A stretch of 64,000 bases of DNA from Stomorhina lunata (taxonomy: Eukaryota; Arthropoda; Insecta; Diptera; Rhiniidae): assembly GCA_933228675.1 (NCBI GenBank), contig OW121744.1, positions 20,985,111-21,049,110 on the forward strand. The letters are read 5' to 3'. The translations under genes and the position numbers were made by a program. The notes under the pieces are model-generated. The model saw only the letters and a list, made by a program, of their open reading frames with translations, searched no databases and had not been told where the DNA came from. Numbering within the stretch: position 1 is the stretch's first letter; each line of letters starts with the position of its first letter. This document shows, in pieces, positions 46,627 through 60,959 of this stretch.

Positions 46627-49600
46627 TTCTACCAAAAAATTCTACTATCGTCAATTTTTCTACCAAAAAATTCTACTATCGTCAATTTTTCTACCAAAAA
46701 ATTCTACTATCGTCAATTTTTCTATAGAAAAATTCAACTATCGTCAATTTTTCTATACAAAAATTTTACTGTTGTCAATTTTTCTATAGAAAATTTTTAC
46801 TATCGTCAATTTTTCTATAGAAAATTTTTACTATCGTCAATTTTTCTATAGAAAATTTCTACTATCGTCAATTTTTCTATAGAAAAATTTTACTATCATC
46901 AATTTATCTATAGAAAAATTTTACTATCGTCAATTTTTCTATAGAAAAATTTTACTATCGTCAATTTTTCTATAGAAAAATTTTACTATCGTCAATTTTT
47001 CTATAGAAAAATTTTACTATCGTCAATTTTTCTATAGAAAAATTTTACTATCGTCAATTTTTCTATAGAAAAATTTTACTATCGTCAATTTTTCTATAGA
47101 AAAATTTTACTATCGTCAATTTTTCTATAGAAAAATTTTACTATCGTCAATTTTTCTATAGAAAAATTTTACTATCGTCAATTTTTCTATAGAAAAATTT
47201 TACTATCGTCAATTTTTCTATAGAAAAATTTTACTATCGTCAATTTTTCTATAGAAAAATTTTACTATCGTCAATTTTTCTATAGAAAAATTTTACTATC
47301 GTCAATTTTTCTATAGAAAAATTTTACTATCGTCAATTTTTCTATAGAAAAATTTCACTATCGTCAATTTTTCTATAGAAAAATATTACTATCGTCAATT
47401 TTTCTATAGAAAAATTTTACTATCGTCAATTTTTCTATAGAAAAATTTTACTATCGTCAATTTTTCTATAGAAAAATTTTACTATCGTCAATTTTTCTAT
47501 AGAAAAATTAAACTATCGTCAATTTTTCTATAGAAAAATTCAACTATCTTTAATTTTTCTATAGAAAAACTTAACTATCGTCAATTTTTCTATCGAAAAA
47601 CTTAACTATCGTTAATTTTTTGATAGAAAAATTGAACTATCGTCAATTTTTCTATAGAAAAATTCAACTATCGTAAACTTTTCTATAGAAAAATTCAGTT
47701 ATCGTAAATTTTTCTATAGAAAAATTCAAATTGAACTATCGTCAATTTTTCTATAGAAAAATTGAACTATCGTCAATTTTTCTGTAGAAAAATTGAACTA
47801 TCGTCAATTTTTCTATAAAAAAAATTGAACTATCGTCAATTTTTCTATAAAAAAAATTGAACTATCGTCAATTTTTCTATAGAAAAATTGAACTATCGTC
47901 AATTTTTCTATAGAAAAATTGAACTATCGTCAATTTTTCTATAGAAAAATTGAACTATCGTCAATTTTTCTATAGAAAAATTGAACTATCGTCAATTTTT
48001 CTATAGAAAAATTGAACTATCGTCAATTTTTCTATAGAAAAATTGAACTATCGTCAATTTTTCTATAGAAAAATTGAACTATCGTCAATTTTTCTATAGA
48101 AAAATTGAACTATCGTCAATTTTTCTATAGAAAAATTGAACTATCGTCAATTTTTCTATAGAAAAATTGAACTATCGTCAATTTTTCTATAGAAAAATTT
48201 TACTATCGTCAATTTTTCTATAGAAAAATTTTACTATCGTCAATTTTTCTATAGAAAAATTTTACTATCGTCAATTTTTCTATAGAAAAATTCAACTATC
48301 GTCAATTTTTCTATAAAAAAATTCAACTATCGTCAATTTTTCTATAGAAAAATTCAACTATCGTCAATTTTTCTGTAGAAAAATTCAACTATCGTCAATT
48401 TTTCTGTAGAAAAATTCAACTATCGTTAATTTTTCTAAAGAAAAATTTTACTATCGTTAATTTTTCTAAAGAAAAATTTTACTATCGTTAATTTTTCTAA
48501 AGAAAAATTTTACTATCGTTAATTTTTCTAAAGAAAAATTTTACTATCGTCAATTTTTCTATAGAAAAATTTTCCTATCGTCAATTTTTCTATAGAAAAA
48601 TTTTCCTATCGTCAATTTTTCTGTAGAAAAATTTTCCTATCGTCAATTTTTCTATAGAAAAATTTTCCTATCGTCAATTTTTCTATAGAAAAATTTTACT
48701 ATCGTCAATTTTTCTATAGAAAAATTTTACTATCGTCAATTTTTCTATAGAAAAATTTTACTATCGTCAATTTTTCTATAGAAAAATTATACTATCGTCA
48801 ATTTTTCTATAGAAAAATTATACTATCGTCAATTTTTCTATAGAAAAATTTTACTGTCGTCAATTTTTCTATAGAAAAATTTTACTATCGTCAATTTTTC
48901 TATAGAAAAATTTTACTATCGTCAATTTTTCTATAGAAAAATTTTACTATCGTCAATTTTTCTATAGAAAAATTTTACTATCGTCAATTTTTCTATAGAA
49001 AAATTTTACTATCGTCAACTTTTCTATAGAAAAATTTTACTATCGTCAATTTTTCTATAGAAAAATTTTACTATCGTCAATTTTTCTATAGAAAAATTTT
49101 AATATCGTCAATTTTTCTATAGAAAAATTTTACTATCGTCAATTTTTCTATAGAAAAATTTTACTATCGTCAATTTTTCTATAGAAAAATTTTACTATCG
49201 TCAATTTTTCTATAGAAAAATTTTACTATCGTCAATTTTTCTATAGAAAAATTTTACTATCGTCAATTTTTCTATAGAAAAATTTTACTATCGTCAATTT
49301 TTCTATAGAAAAATTTTACTATCGTAAATTTTTCTATAGAAAAATTTTACTATCGTAAATTTTTCTATAGAAAAATTTTACTATCGTCAATTTTTCTATA
49401 GAAAAATTTTACTATCGTCAATTTTTCTATAGAAAAATTTTACTATCGTCAATTTTTCTATAGAAAAATTTTACTATCGTCAATTTTTCTATAGAAAAAT
49501 TTTACTATCGTCAATTTTTCTATAGAAAAATTTTACTATCGTCAATTTTTTTATAGAAAAATTCAACCATCGTCAATTTTTCTATAGCAAAATTCAAATA

Positions 49601-52600
49601 TCGTCAATTTTTCTATAGAAAAATTTTACTATCGTCAATTTTTTATAGAAAAATTTTACTATTGTCAATTTTTCTATAGAAAAAATTTACTATCGTCAAT
49701 TTTTCTATAGAAAAATTTCACTATCGTCAATTTTTCTATAGAAAAATTTTACTATCGTCAATTTTTCTATAGAAAAATTGACGATAGTAAAATTTTTTAA
49801 ATTTTTTTTACTATCGTCAATTTTTCTATAGAAACATTTTACTATCTTCAATTTTTCTATAGAAACATTTTACTATCGTCAATTTTTCTATAGAAAAATT
49901 TTACTATCGTCAATTTTTCTATAGAAAAATTTTACTATCGTCAATTTTTCTATAGAAAAATTTCACTATCGTCAATTTTTCTATAGAAAAATTTTACTAT
50001 CGTCAATTTTTCTATAGAAAAATTTTACTATCGTCAATTTTTCTATAGAAAAATTTTACTATCGTCAATTTTTCTATAGAAAAATTTTTTTATCGTCAAT
50101 TTTTCTATAGAAAAATTTTACTATCGTCAATTTTTCTATAGAAAAATTTTCCTATCGTCAATTTTTCTGTAGAAAAATTTTCCTATCGTCAATTTTTCTA
50201 TAGAAAAATTTTCCTATCGTCAATTTTTCTATAGAAAAATTTTACTATCGTCAATTTTTCTATAGAAAAATTTTACTATCGTCAATTTTTCTATAGAAAA
50301 ATTTTACTATCGTCAATTTTTCTATAGAAAAATTATACTATCGTCAATTTTTCTATAGAAAAATTATACTATCGTCAATTTTTCTATAGAAAAATTTTAC
50401 TGTCGTCAATTTTTCTATAGAAAAATTTTACTATCGTCAATTTTTCTATAGAAAAATTTTACTATCGTCAATTTTTCTATAGAAAAATTTTACTATCGTC
50501 AATTTTTCTATAGAAAAATTTTACTATCGTCAATTTTTCTATAGAAAAATTTTACTATCGTCAACTTTTCTATAGAAAAATTTTACTATCGTCAATTTTT
50601 CTATAGAAAAATTTTACTATCGTCAATTTTTCTATAGAAAAATTTTAATATCGTCAATTTTTCTATAGAAAAATTTTACTATCGTCAATTTTTCTATAGA
50701 AAAATTTTACTATCGTCAATTTTTCTATAGAAAAATTTTATTATCGTCAATTTTTCTATAGAAAAATTTTACTATCGTCAATTTTTCTATAGAAAAATTT
50801 TACTATCGTCAATTTTTCTATAGAAAAATTTTACTATCGTCAATTTTTCTATAGAAAAATTTTACTATCGTAAATTTTTCTATAGAAAAATTTTACTATC
50901 GTAAATTTTTCTATAGAAAAATTTTACTATCGTCAATTTTTCTATAGAAAAATTTTACTATCGTCAATTTTTCTATAGAAAAATTTTACTATCGTCAATT
51001 TTTCTATAGAAAAATTTTACTATCGTCAATTTTTCTATAGAAAAATTTTACTATCGTCAATTTTTCTATAGAAAAATTTTACTATCGTCAATTTTTTTAT
51101 AGAAAAATTCAACCATCGTCAATTTTTCTATAGCAAAATTCAAATATCGTCAATTTTTCTATAGAAAAATTTTACTATCGTCAATTTTTTATAGAAAAAT
51201 TTTACTATTGTCAATTTTTCTATAGAAAAAATTTACTATCGTCAATTTTTCTATAGAAAAATTTCACTATCGTCAATTTTTCTATAGAAAAATTTTACTA
51301 TCGTCAATTTTTCTATAGAAAAATTGACGATAGTAAAATTTTTTAAATTTTTTTTACTATCGTCAATTTTTCTATAGAAACATTTTACTATCTTCAATTT
51401 TTCTATAGAAACATTTTACTATCGTCAATTTTTCTATAGAAAAATTTTACTATCGTCAATTTTTCTATAGAAAAATTTTACTATCGTCAATTTTTCTATA
51501 GAAAAATTTCACTATCGTCAATTTTTCTATAGAAAAATTTTACTATCGTCAATTTTTCTATAGAAAAATTTTACTATCGTCAATTTTTCTATAGAAAAAT
51601 TTTACTATCGTCAATTTTTCTATAGAAAAATTTTTTTATCGTCAATTTTTCTATAGAAAAATTTTACTATCGTCAATTTTTCTATAGAAAAATTTTACTA
51701 TCGTCAATTTTTCTACAGAAAAATTTTACTATCGTCAATTTTTCTATAGAAAAATTTTACTATCTTCAATTTTTCTATAGAAAAATTTTACTATCGTCAA
51801 TTTTTCTATAGAAAAATTTTACTATCGTCAATTTTTCTATAGAAAAATTTTACTATCGTCAATTTTTCTATAGAAAAATTTTACTATCGTCAATTTTTCT
51901 ATAGAAAAATTTCACTATCGTCAATTTTTCTATAGAAAAATATTACTATCGTCAATTTTTCTATAGAAAAATTTTACTATCGTCAATTTTTCTATAGAAA
52001 AATTTTACTATCGTCAATTTTTCTATAGAAAAATTTTACTATCGTCAATTTTTCTATAGAAAAATTTTACTATCGTCAATTTTTCTATAGAAAAATTTTA
52101 CTATCGTCAATTTTTCTATAGAAAAATTTTACTATCGTCAATTTTCTATAGAAAAATTTTACTATCGTCAATTTTTCTATAGAAAAATTTTACTATCGTC
52201 AATTTTTCTATAGAAAAATTTTACTATCGTCAATTTTTTTATAGAAAAATTCAACCATCGTCAATTTTTCTATAGCAAAATTCAAATATCGTCAATTTTT
52301 CTATAGAAAAATTTTACTATCGTCAATTTTTTATAGAAAAATTTTACTATTGTCAATTTTTCTATAGAAAAAATTTACTATCGTCAATTTTTCTATAGAA
52401 AAATTTCACTATCGTCAATTTTTCTATAGAAAAATTTTACTATCGTCAATTTTTCTATAGAAAAATTTTACTATCCTCAATTTTTCTATAGAAAAATTTT
52501 ACTATCGTCAATTTTTCTATAGAAAAATTTTACTATCGTCAATTTTTCTATAGAAAAATTTTACTATCGTCAATTTTTCTATAGAAACATTTTACTATCG

Positions 52601-55600
52601 TCAATTTTTCTATAGAAACATTATACTTTCGTCAATTTTTCTATAGAAACATTTTACTATCGTCAATTTTTCTATAGAAAAATTTTACTATCGTCAATTT
52701 TTCTATAGAAAAATTTTACTATCGTCAATTTTTCTATAGAAAAATTTTACTATCGTCAATTTTTCTATAGAAAAATTTTACTATCGTCAATTTTTCTATA
52801 GAAAAATTTTACTATCGTCGATTTTTCTATAGAAAAATTTTACTATCGTCAATTTTTCTATAGAAAAATTTTACTATCGTCAATTTTTCTATAGAAACAT
52901 TTTACTATCGTCAATTTTTCTATAGAAAAATTTTACTATCGTCAATTTTTCTATAGAAAAATTTTACTATCGTCAATTTTTCTATAGAAAAATTTTACTA
53001 TCGTCAATTTTTCTATAGAAAAATTTTACTATCGTCAATTTTTCTATAGAAAAATTTTACTATCGTCGATTTTTCTATAGAAAAATTTTACTATCGTCAA
53101 TTTTTCTATAGAAAAATTTTACTATCGTCAATTTTTCTATAGAAAAATTTCACTATCGTCAATTTTTCTATAGAAAAATATTACTATCGTCAATTTTTCT
53201 ATAGAAAAATTTTACTATCGTCAATTTTTCTATAGAAAAATTTTACTATCGTCAATTTTTCTATAGAAAAATTTTACTATCGTCAATTTTTCTATAGAAA
53301 AATTTTACTATCGTCAATTTTTCTATAGAAAAATTTTACTATCGTCAATTTTTCTATAGAAAAATTTTTTTATCGTCAATTTTTCTATAGAAAAATTTTA
53401 CTATCGTCAATTTTTCTATAGAAAAATTTTACTATCGTCAATTTTTCTATAGAAAAATTTTACTATCGTCAATTTTTCTATAGAAAAATTTTTTTATCGT
53501 CAATTTTTCTATAGAAAAATTTTACTATCGTCAATTTTTCTATAGAAAAATTTTACTATCGTCAATTTTTCTATAGAAAAATTTTACTATCGTCAATTTT
53601 TCTATAGAAAAATTTTACTATTGTCAATTTTTCTATAGAAAAATATTACTATCGTCAATTTTTCTATAGAAAAATTTTACTATCGTCAATTTTTCTATAG
53701 AAAAATTTTACTATCGTCAATTTTTCTATAGAAAAATTTTACTATCGTCAATTTTTCTATAGAAAAATTTTACTATCGTCAATTTTTCTATAGAAAAATT
53801 TTACTATCGTCAATTTTTCTATAGAAAAATTTTACTATCGTCAATTTTCTATAGAAAAATTTTACTATCGTCAATTTTTCTATAGAAAAATTTTACTATC
53901 GTCAATTTTTCTATAGAAAAATTTTACTATCGTCAATTTTTTTATAGAAAAATTCAACCATCGTCAATTTTTCTATAGCAAAATTCAAATATCGTCAATT
54001 TTTCTATAGAAAAATTTTACTATCGTCAATTTTTTATAGAAAAATTTTACTATTGTCAATTTTTCTATAGAAAAAATTTACTATCGTCAATTTTTCTATA
54101 GAAAAATTTCACTATCGTCAATTTTTCTATAGAAAAATTTTACTATCGTCAATTTTTCTATAGAAAAATTTTACTATCCTCAATTTTTCTATAGAAAAAT
54201 TTTACTATCGTCAATTTTTCTATAGAAAAATTTTACTATCGTCAATTTTTCTATAGAAAAATTTTACTATCGTCAATTTTTCTATAGAAACATTTTACTA
54301 TCGTCAATTTTTCTATAGAAACATTATACTTTCGTCAATTTTTCTATAGAAACATTTTACTATCGTCAATTTTTCTATAGAAAAATTTTACTATCGTCAA
54401 TTTTTCTATAGAAAAATTTTACTATCGTCAATTTTTCTATAGAAAAATTTTACTATCGTCAATTTTTCTATAGAAAAATTTTACTATCGTCAATTTTTCT
54501 ATAGAAAAATTTTACTATCGTCGATTTTTCTATAGAAAAATTTTACTATCGTCAATTTTTCTATAGAAAAATTTTACTATCGTCAATTTTTCTATAGAAA
54601 CATTTTACTATCGTCAATTTTTCTATAGAAAAATTTTACTATCGTCAATTTTTCTATAGAAAAATTTTACTATCGTCAATTTTTCTATAGAAAAATTTTA
54701 CTATCGTCAATTTTTCTATAGAAAAATTTTACTATCGTCAATTTTTCTATAGAAAAATTTTACTATCGTCGATTTTTCTATAGAAAAATTTTACTATCGT
54801 CAATTTTTCTATAGAAAAATTTTACTATCGTCAATTTTTCTATAGAAAAATTTCACTATCGTCAATTTTTCTATAGAAAAATATTACTATCGTCAATTTT
54901 TCTATAGAAAAATTTTACTATCGTCAATTTTTCTATAGAAAAATTTTACTATCGTCAATTTTTCTATAGAAAAATTTTACTATCGTCAATTTTTCTATAG
55001 AAAAATTTTACTATCGTCAATTTTTCTATAGAAAAATTTTACTATCGTCAATTTTTCTATAGAAAAATTTTTTTATCGTCAATTTTTCTATAGAAAAATT
55101 TTACTATCGTCAATTTTTCTATAGAAAAATTTTACTATCGTCAATTTTTCTATAGAAAAATTTTACTATCGTCAATTTTTCTATAGAAAAATTTTACTAT
55201 CGTCAATTTTTCTATAGAAAAATTTTACTATTGTCAATTTTTCTATAGAAAAATTTTACTATCTTCAATTTTTCTATAGAAAAATTTTACTATCGTCAAT
55301 TTTTCTATAGAAAAATTTTACTATCGTCAATTTTTCTATAGAAAAATTTTACTATCGTCAATTTTTCTATAGAAAAATTTCACTATCGTCAATTTTTCTA
55401 TAGAAAAATATTACTATCGTCAATTTTTCTATAGAAAAATTTTACTATCGTCAATTTTTCTATAGAAAAATTTTACTATCGTCAATTTTTCTATAGAAAA
55501 ATTTTACTATCGTCAATTTTTCTATAGAAAAATTTTACTATCGTCAATTTTTCTATAGAAAAATTTTACTATCGTCAATTTTTCTATAGAAAAATTTTAC

Positions 55601-55908
55601 TATCGTCAATTTTTCTATAGAAAAATTTTACTATCGTCAATTTTTCTATAGAAAAATTTTACTATCGTCAATTTTTCTATAGAAAAATTTTATTATCGTC
55701 AATTTTTCTATAGAAAAATTTTACTATCGTCAATTTTTCTATAGAAAAATTTTACTATCGTCAATTTTTCTATAGAAAAATTTTACTATCGTCAATTTTT
55801 CTATAGAAAAATTTTACTATCGTCAATTTTTCTATAGAAAAATTTTACTATCGTCAATTTTTTTATAGAAAAATTTTTGTATCGTCAATTTTTCTATAGA
55901 AAAATTAT
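46627..55908. repeat. Large minisatellite, 31 bp, linker TTTTACTATCGTCAAT, ~300 units
   Basis: The largest array of the window. Subfamilies appear as blocks: TTGAACTATCG at 47720-48190, TTTTCCTATCG near 48570 and 50150, CAACCATCG and CAAATATCG markers. The marker ATTCAACCATCG recurs at about 49561, 51107, 52249 and 53951, which gives higher-order intervals of about 1546, 1142 and 1702 bp. A tiny inverted seam (GACGATAGTAAAATTTTTTA at 49780 and 51326) was copied with the 1546-bp unit. The rest of the monomers are nearly identical. Confidence 0.95.
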
Positions 55909-57131
55909 GTAAAAAAATTTTGCCCACCACTGCTTTCGACATTTCAGAACACGCACATTTTGTATACAAATTGTTTCTGAAAACGTAGATTCTTTAAATT
56001 CTATTAAATTCACAAATATTCGCTAATTACGCACATCTTTTTGTCTCCTCTTTGTGTGATTACCCCCTCTCTTGGGTTGCAGTTTTGATGATAGTCCAAA
56101 ATATATATGCCACTAAAATCATTGGTAAATGTCAATTAGGTCATACAATATTAAACATCTGATGGCTAAATAAAAGCTCTCAACATGAGCTCATACATTG
56201 ACAAACGAGGAACATGAACAGACATGTTTATTTTCAAAAGGTCGTTTAAAAAAAGGAAGTTTTTCAAATACTGATTATTTTAGGAAATGAAATCAAAGTT
56301 TTTGTGCAATACACCCAAATGATGTTGTTATTAGAGACATTTTAATTTTGAATAAACCAATCTCTACTATTTTTTCCACATACATACATAAATTTATTTA
56401 TATATTTACAAAACCCATTTCGCTCCATAGCACCGTTGCACATATTTGCAAGGTAACCATAAGGTTTGGCTATAATTAAGCTGTACCACAAAATGTGGCA
56501 TCCGCAATATAAACGTTAAATGTATGTAAATATTTGAAATTTTCCAGTACGTGAGTATTTATATGGCGGCAATATTTGTACGATTTCATATTCAAAACCC
56601 AAATGGATTTTACATTGTGTGAGAATTGGTTGGTGTTTCATTGTGTTAGTTTTTCGCCATTTATTCAGTGCCATTTATATGTTGTTAAATTTTTTTGTTT
56701 TTTTTTCTGACAATATGAAAAAAAATTGGAAAATAAATTCTTTTTACTTTTCACATCGAAGAGTAGGAGAAGGTATAAAATATAATGATGAAAATGCAAC
56801 AAACAATTGCAGTATTTAGTCGTAAAACGGATGTTGATTTAAAACCGGATGTGTTAGTTCATCCACATATTACTACACACGTATACTATAAATATTAGTG
56901 TTAAACAGTTTTGTATACCCTTTTATATCCTCATTAGTATAACATCCATCCATCTTGAAGTATACAGATAGACTAGGAGTCCAATGATTAAAGATCGTCC
57001 TCCTTCTGGCTGTTTATTAACATAAACTTGTTATCAAAGTAATAATTCATTGAAATTTCAAACCACAATTCTTTTTTTGGTATAAGAATTAAGGCCAATT
57101 CAGATGCCAAATCTTTGCTAACGATATCAGT
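55909..57131. other. Unique spacer, no gene supported
   Basis: AT-rich with some mixed-composition stretches (56440-56640). The frame at 56619-56819 begins at a TTG and has no recognisable features. TGTATACCCTTTTATATCC at about 56914 could be the edge of a TATACCC-type element. Confidence 0.4.
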
Positions 57132-59740
57132 CGAAAACTCGATATTAAAATTTTTCTATAGAAAATTTTTCGATATTAACATTTTTCGATATAAAAATTT
57201 TTCTATAGAAAATTTTTTTGATATGAAATTTTTCTGTAGAAAATTTTTCGATATGAAAAATTTTTCAATATGGAATTTTTTCTATAGAAAATTTTTCCAT
57301 AGATAATCTTTAGTATGAAAATGTTTCTATAGAAAATTTTTTGAAACGAAAATTTTCCTATAGAAAATGTTTTGACACACAAATTTTTACATAGAAAATT
57401 TTTTGATATTAAAATTTTTTTACCGAAAATTTTTCGATATGAAAATTTTTCTATAGAAAATTTTTCAATATGAAAATTTTTGTATAGAATAGTTTTTGAT
57501 ATGAAAATTTTTCTATAGAAAATTTTTCGATACTAAAATTTTTCTAAGCAAAATTTTTCGATTTTATAATTTTGTGTAGAAAATTTTTCGATTATAAAAT
57601 TTTTCTAAAGAAAATTTTTGTGTATACAAATTTCGATATTAAAATTTTTAATAGAATCTTTTCGATATTAAACATTTTCTAGAGAAAATTTTTCTAGAGA
57701 AAATTTTTCGTTATTAAAATTTTTTTATAAAGAAAATTTTTTGATATACAAATTTTTCCTTAAAAAATTTTTAGATATTAAAATTTTTCTATAGAAATTT
57801 TTCGATATTAAAATTTTTCGATAGAAAATTTTTCGATAGAAAATTTTTCTACAAAAAATTTTTTTTATAGAAAATTTTTCTATAGAAAATTTTTCAATAG
57901 AAAATTTTTCTATAGAAAATTTTTTGATAGTAAAATATTTCCATAGAAAATTTTCTATGTGAAAATTTTTCGATATAAAAAATTAAAATTTTTCTCAAGA
58001 AAATTTTTTGGTATTAAAATTTGTCCATAGAAAACTTTTGGATATTAAAATTTTTCTACAGACAATTTTTCTATACAAAATTTTTCGATTGGAAATTTTT
58101 TCGATATTAAATTTTTTGTACAGAAAATTTTTGAATATTCAAATTTGTCTAAAGAGAATTTTTCGATATTCAAATTTTTCGATATAAAAAATCTTCTTTA
58201 GAAAATTTTTCGATATAAAAATTCTTCTTTGGAAAATTTTTCGATGTAAAAATTCTTCTATAGAAGATTTTGCGATATTAAAATTTTTGTGTATAAAATT
58301 TTTCCATATTTTTTTACAGAAAATCTTTCGATATTAAAATTTTTCCATAGAAAATTTTTTTAATTTAAAATTTTTCTGTAGACAATTTTTCGATATGGAA
58401 ATATTTCTATTGAAAATTTTTCAATAATAAAATTTTTCGATATCAAAATTTTTTTACATAAAAATTTTTTTAATAGAAAAATTTTCGATATTACAATTTT
58501 TCAGTACAAAGATTTTCCACATAAAAATTCTTCTAAAGAAAATTTTTCGTTCTTAAAATTTTTCTATAGAAAACTTTTCGGAATTAAAATTTTTCTATAG
58601 AAAATTTTTCGATATTAAAATTTCTCTAAATAAAATTTTTTGATACAAAAATTTTTCTATAAAAAATTTTTCGATGCAAAAATTCTTCTTTAGAAAATTT
58701 TTCAAACAAAAACAAAAACTTTTCTATAGAAAATTTTTCGGTATTAAAATTTTTCTATAGAAAATTTTTCTATTGAAAATTTTTCGGTATTAAAATTATT
58801 ATATAGAAAATTTTTGATAAACAATTTTTCAATATATTTTTCTACATTCAAATTTTTTTATAGAAAATTTTTCTGCAGAAAATTTTTCTACAGAAAATTT
58901 TTCGATAAAAATTTTTCTATAGAAAATTTTTCGATAAAAATTTTTCTATAGAAATTTTTTCGGTAAAAATATTTCTATGGAAAATTTTTCGATAAAAATT
59001 TTTCAATAGAAAATTTTTCGAGAAAAATTTGTTAATAGAAAATTGTTGATAAAAATTTTTCTATAGAAAATTTTTCGATAAAAATTTTTCTATAGAAAAT
59101 TTTTTGATAGAATACTTTTCTATAAAAAATTTTTCAGAAAATTTTTCGATAAGAAAATTTTTCTATAAAAAATTTTTTGATAAGAAAATTTTTCGGTAGA
59201 AAATTTTTCGACAGAAAATTTCTCGATAGAATATTTTTCAATAGAAAATTTTTCTATAGAAAATTTTTCGATATAAAGTTTTTCGATAGAAAATTTGTCG
59301 ATAAAAATTTTTCGATAGCAAATTTTTCGATAGAAAATTTTTCGATAGAAAATTTTTCGATAGAAAGTTTTTTGATAGAAAATTTTTCGATAGTAAGTTT
59401 TTGACAAAAAATTTTTTGACAAAAAATTTTTCGATAGAAAATTTTTCGATAGAGAATTTTTCTATAGAAAATTTTTCTATAGAAAATATTTTGATAGAAA
59501 ATTTTTCGATAGAAAGTTTTCCGATAATTAATGTTTTGATAGAAAATTTTTCTATAGAAAATTTTTTAATTGAAAACTTTGTGATAGAAAATTTTTTAAT
59601 TGAAAACTTTTCGATAGAAAATTTTTCTATAGAAAATTTTTCTGTATGCAAATTCTTCTATACACAACTTTTCTATACAAAAATTCTTCTATAGAAAATT
59701 TTTCTATATAAAAATTCTTCTATAGAAAAGTTTTCGATAA
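57132..59740. repeat. Minisatellite, ~31 bp, core TTTTTCTATAGAAAA, linker TTTTCGATATTAAAA
   Basis: About 85 units. It is more heterogeneous than the other arrays. From 58900 to 59650 the linker collapses, leaving short 16-20-base units such as TTTTTCGATAGAAAA. That stretch yields periodic open frames (KFSIEKFSIEKF-like) on both strands, which are not genes. Confidence 0.87.
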
Positions 59741-60959
59741 AAAGTCATCCTAAAACTTCTTACTCGTCCTTAAATTATTGAATCCACATAAAACTGCTGA
59801 GTTATCCTTAAACTGCTGAGTCATCCTAAAAATGCTAATTCATCAAAAAACTGATTACTTACCCTAAAACTCTTTCCAGTATAAAGTTAAAAACAATTAC
59901 GGACAAAAGCAATTTATTTCCTATCAGTAGTTATAGGAAAATAAATTTGGTCTAAAAAAGTCGAAATACTTTTACGCTCAAGCTTTTTTATAAACTCTCT
60001 CTGACTCTCTTGATGAAGCGAAAAGATTTGTCTGCTGCTACCAGAACAATCGCAGTGATGCATATGTATTAATGCCCACCACTGTTTTAAAAGCATCAAT
60101 GAAGAATATGTTATACAAATGAATTAAAATAAAATGTGGTAGCAAAAAAACTCAATACAAAAAGTTCTTTGTTATTGTAAATTGGATTTTATTATGTTCT
60201 GCTTTATTCCGAATGAGTGAATAAATTCAGGAAATTTAATATTTTAGAACTTCAGCTATTCTGGATTTATATACATATAAAACTTGCCTAAACACTTAAA
60301 ATTAAGTAGCATACTTTTTGGAGGTGTTTTAATTTAAAGAGTGCAACATAGTTTAAGGGCGATTTTAAATATATTGTGAATATACAATAATATATCAGCC
60401 CAAGCACTTACTGGGCCGTCCTATTAGTATCGGTATTCTTTTAAATATTTTCATTAAATATCACTCACTCACTCACTCATTGAATGTCTGTAAATATTTG
60501 GCTAAAATATGTGCGCTTGTGTTCAATTCATTGTGGTTTTTCTGCTTCAACAAATTCCATTCATGGAATTGTTGTAGGCAACTGCTTGCTATTCTTTTGC
60601 TCTTCTGTTTTACAATTCAATTCCATTGAATTGATTTGTTGCCATTAGTGGCCATCCATCCATCCAATCGTATACTGCAGTTTTACGATATTTTAAGTTT
60701 TTCCCGCCTGGACAATAGACAATTGAAATGTACTTTAGAAAAAGTCTACAAAGCCGTTTATAACAAATGAAATGTTAAACAAATAAATTTATTAAAAAAA
60801 AAATAGAAAAATAAAATTTAAAATGCGCTTCAGTTACGAAAGTTGCCTTTTATGTTTCGAGACTTGGCTGTACCAGGGCTGCCTTGTGGAAATAGCGTTC
60901 CTCTATATATTTCGTAACTAACCATAGGAAATTCGCTTATGCCAATGAAAAATACTTTT
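59741..60959. other. Unique spacer, no gene supported
   Basis: Contains a CACTCACTCACTCACTCATT run near 60464, a CCATCCATCC run near 60653, and a short stretch like dispersed repeat B at 60308. No coding region recognised. Confidence 0.4.

Noticed and set aside
5270..55908. Centromere or telomere identification
   Set aside because: The arrays are interrupted by unique DNA and a gene, the monomers are short and of many families, and no telomeric repeat is present. Chromosomal position cannot be told from this window.
57115..59694. Open frames with KFSIEKFSIEKF-type and NFSIENFSIEN-type peptides
   Set aside because: By-products of the collapsed CGATAGAAAA satellite units on both strands.
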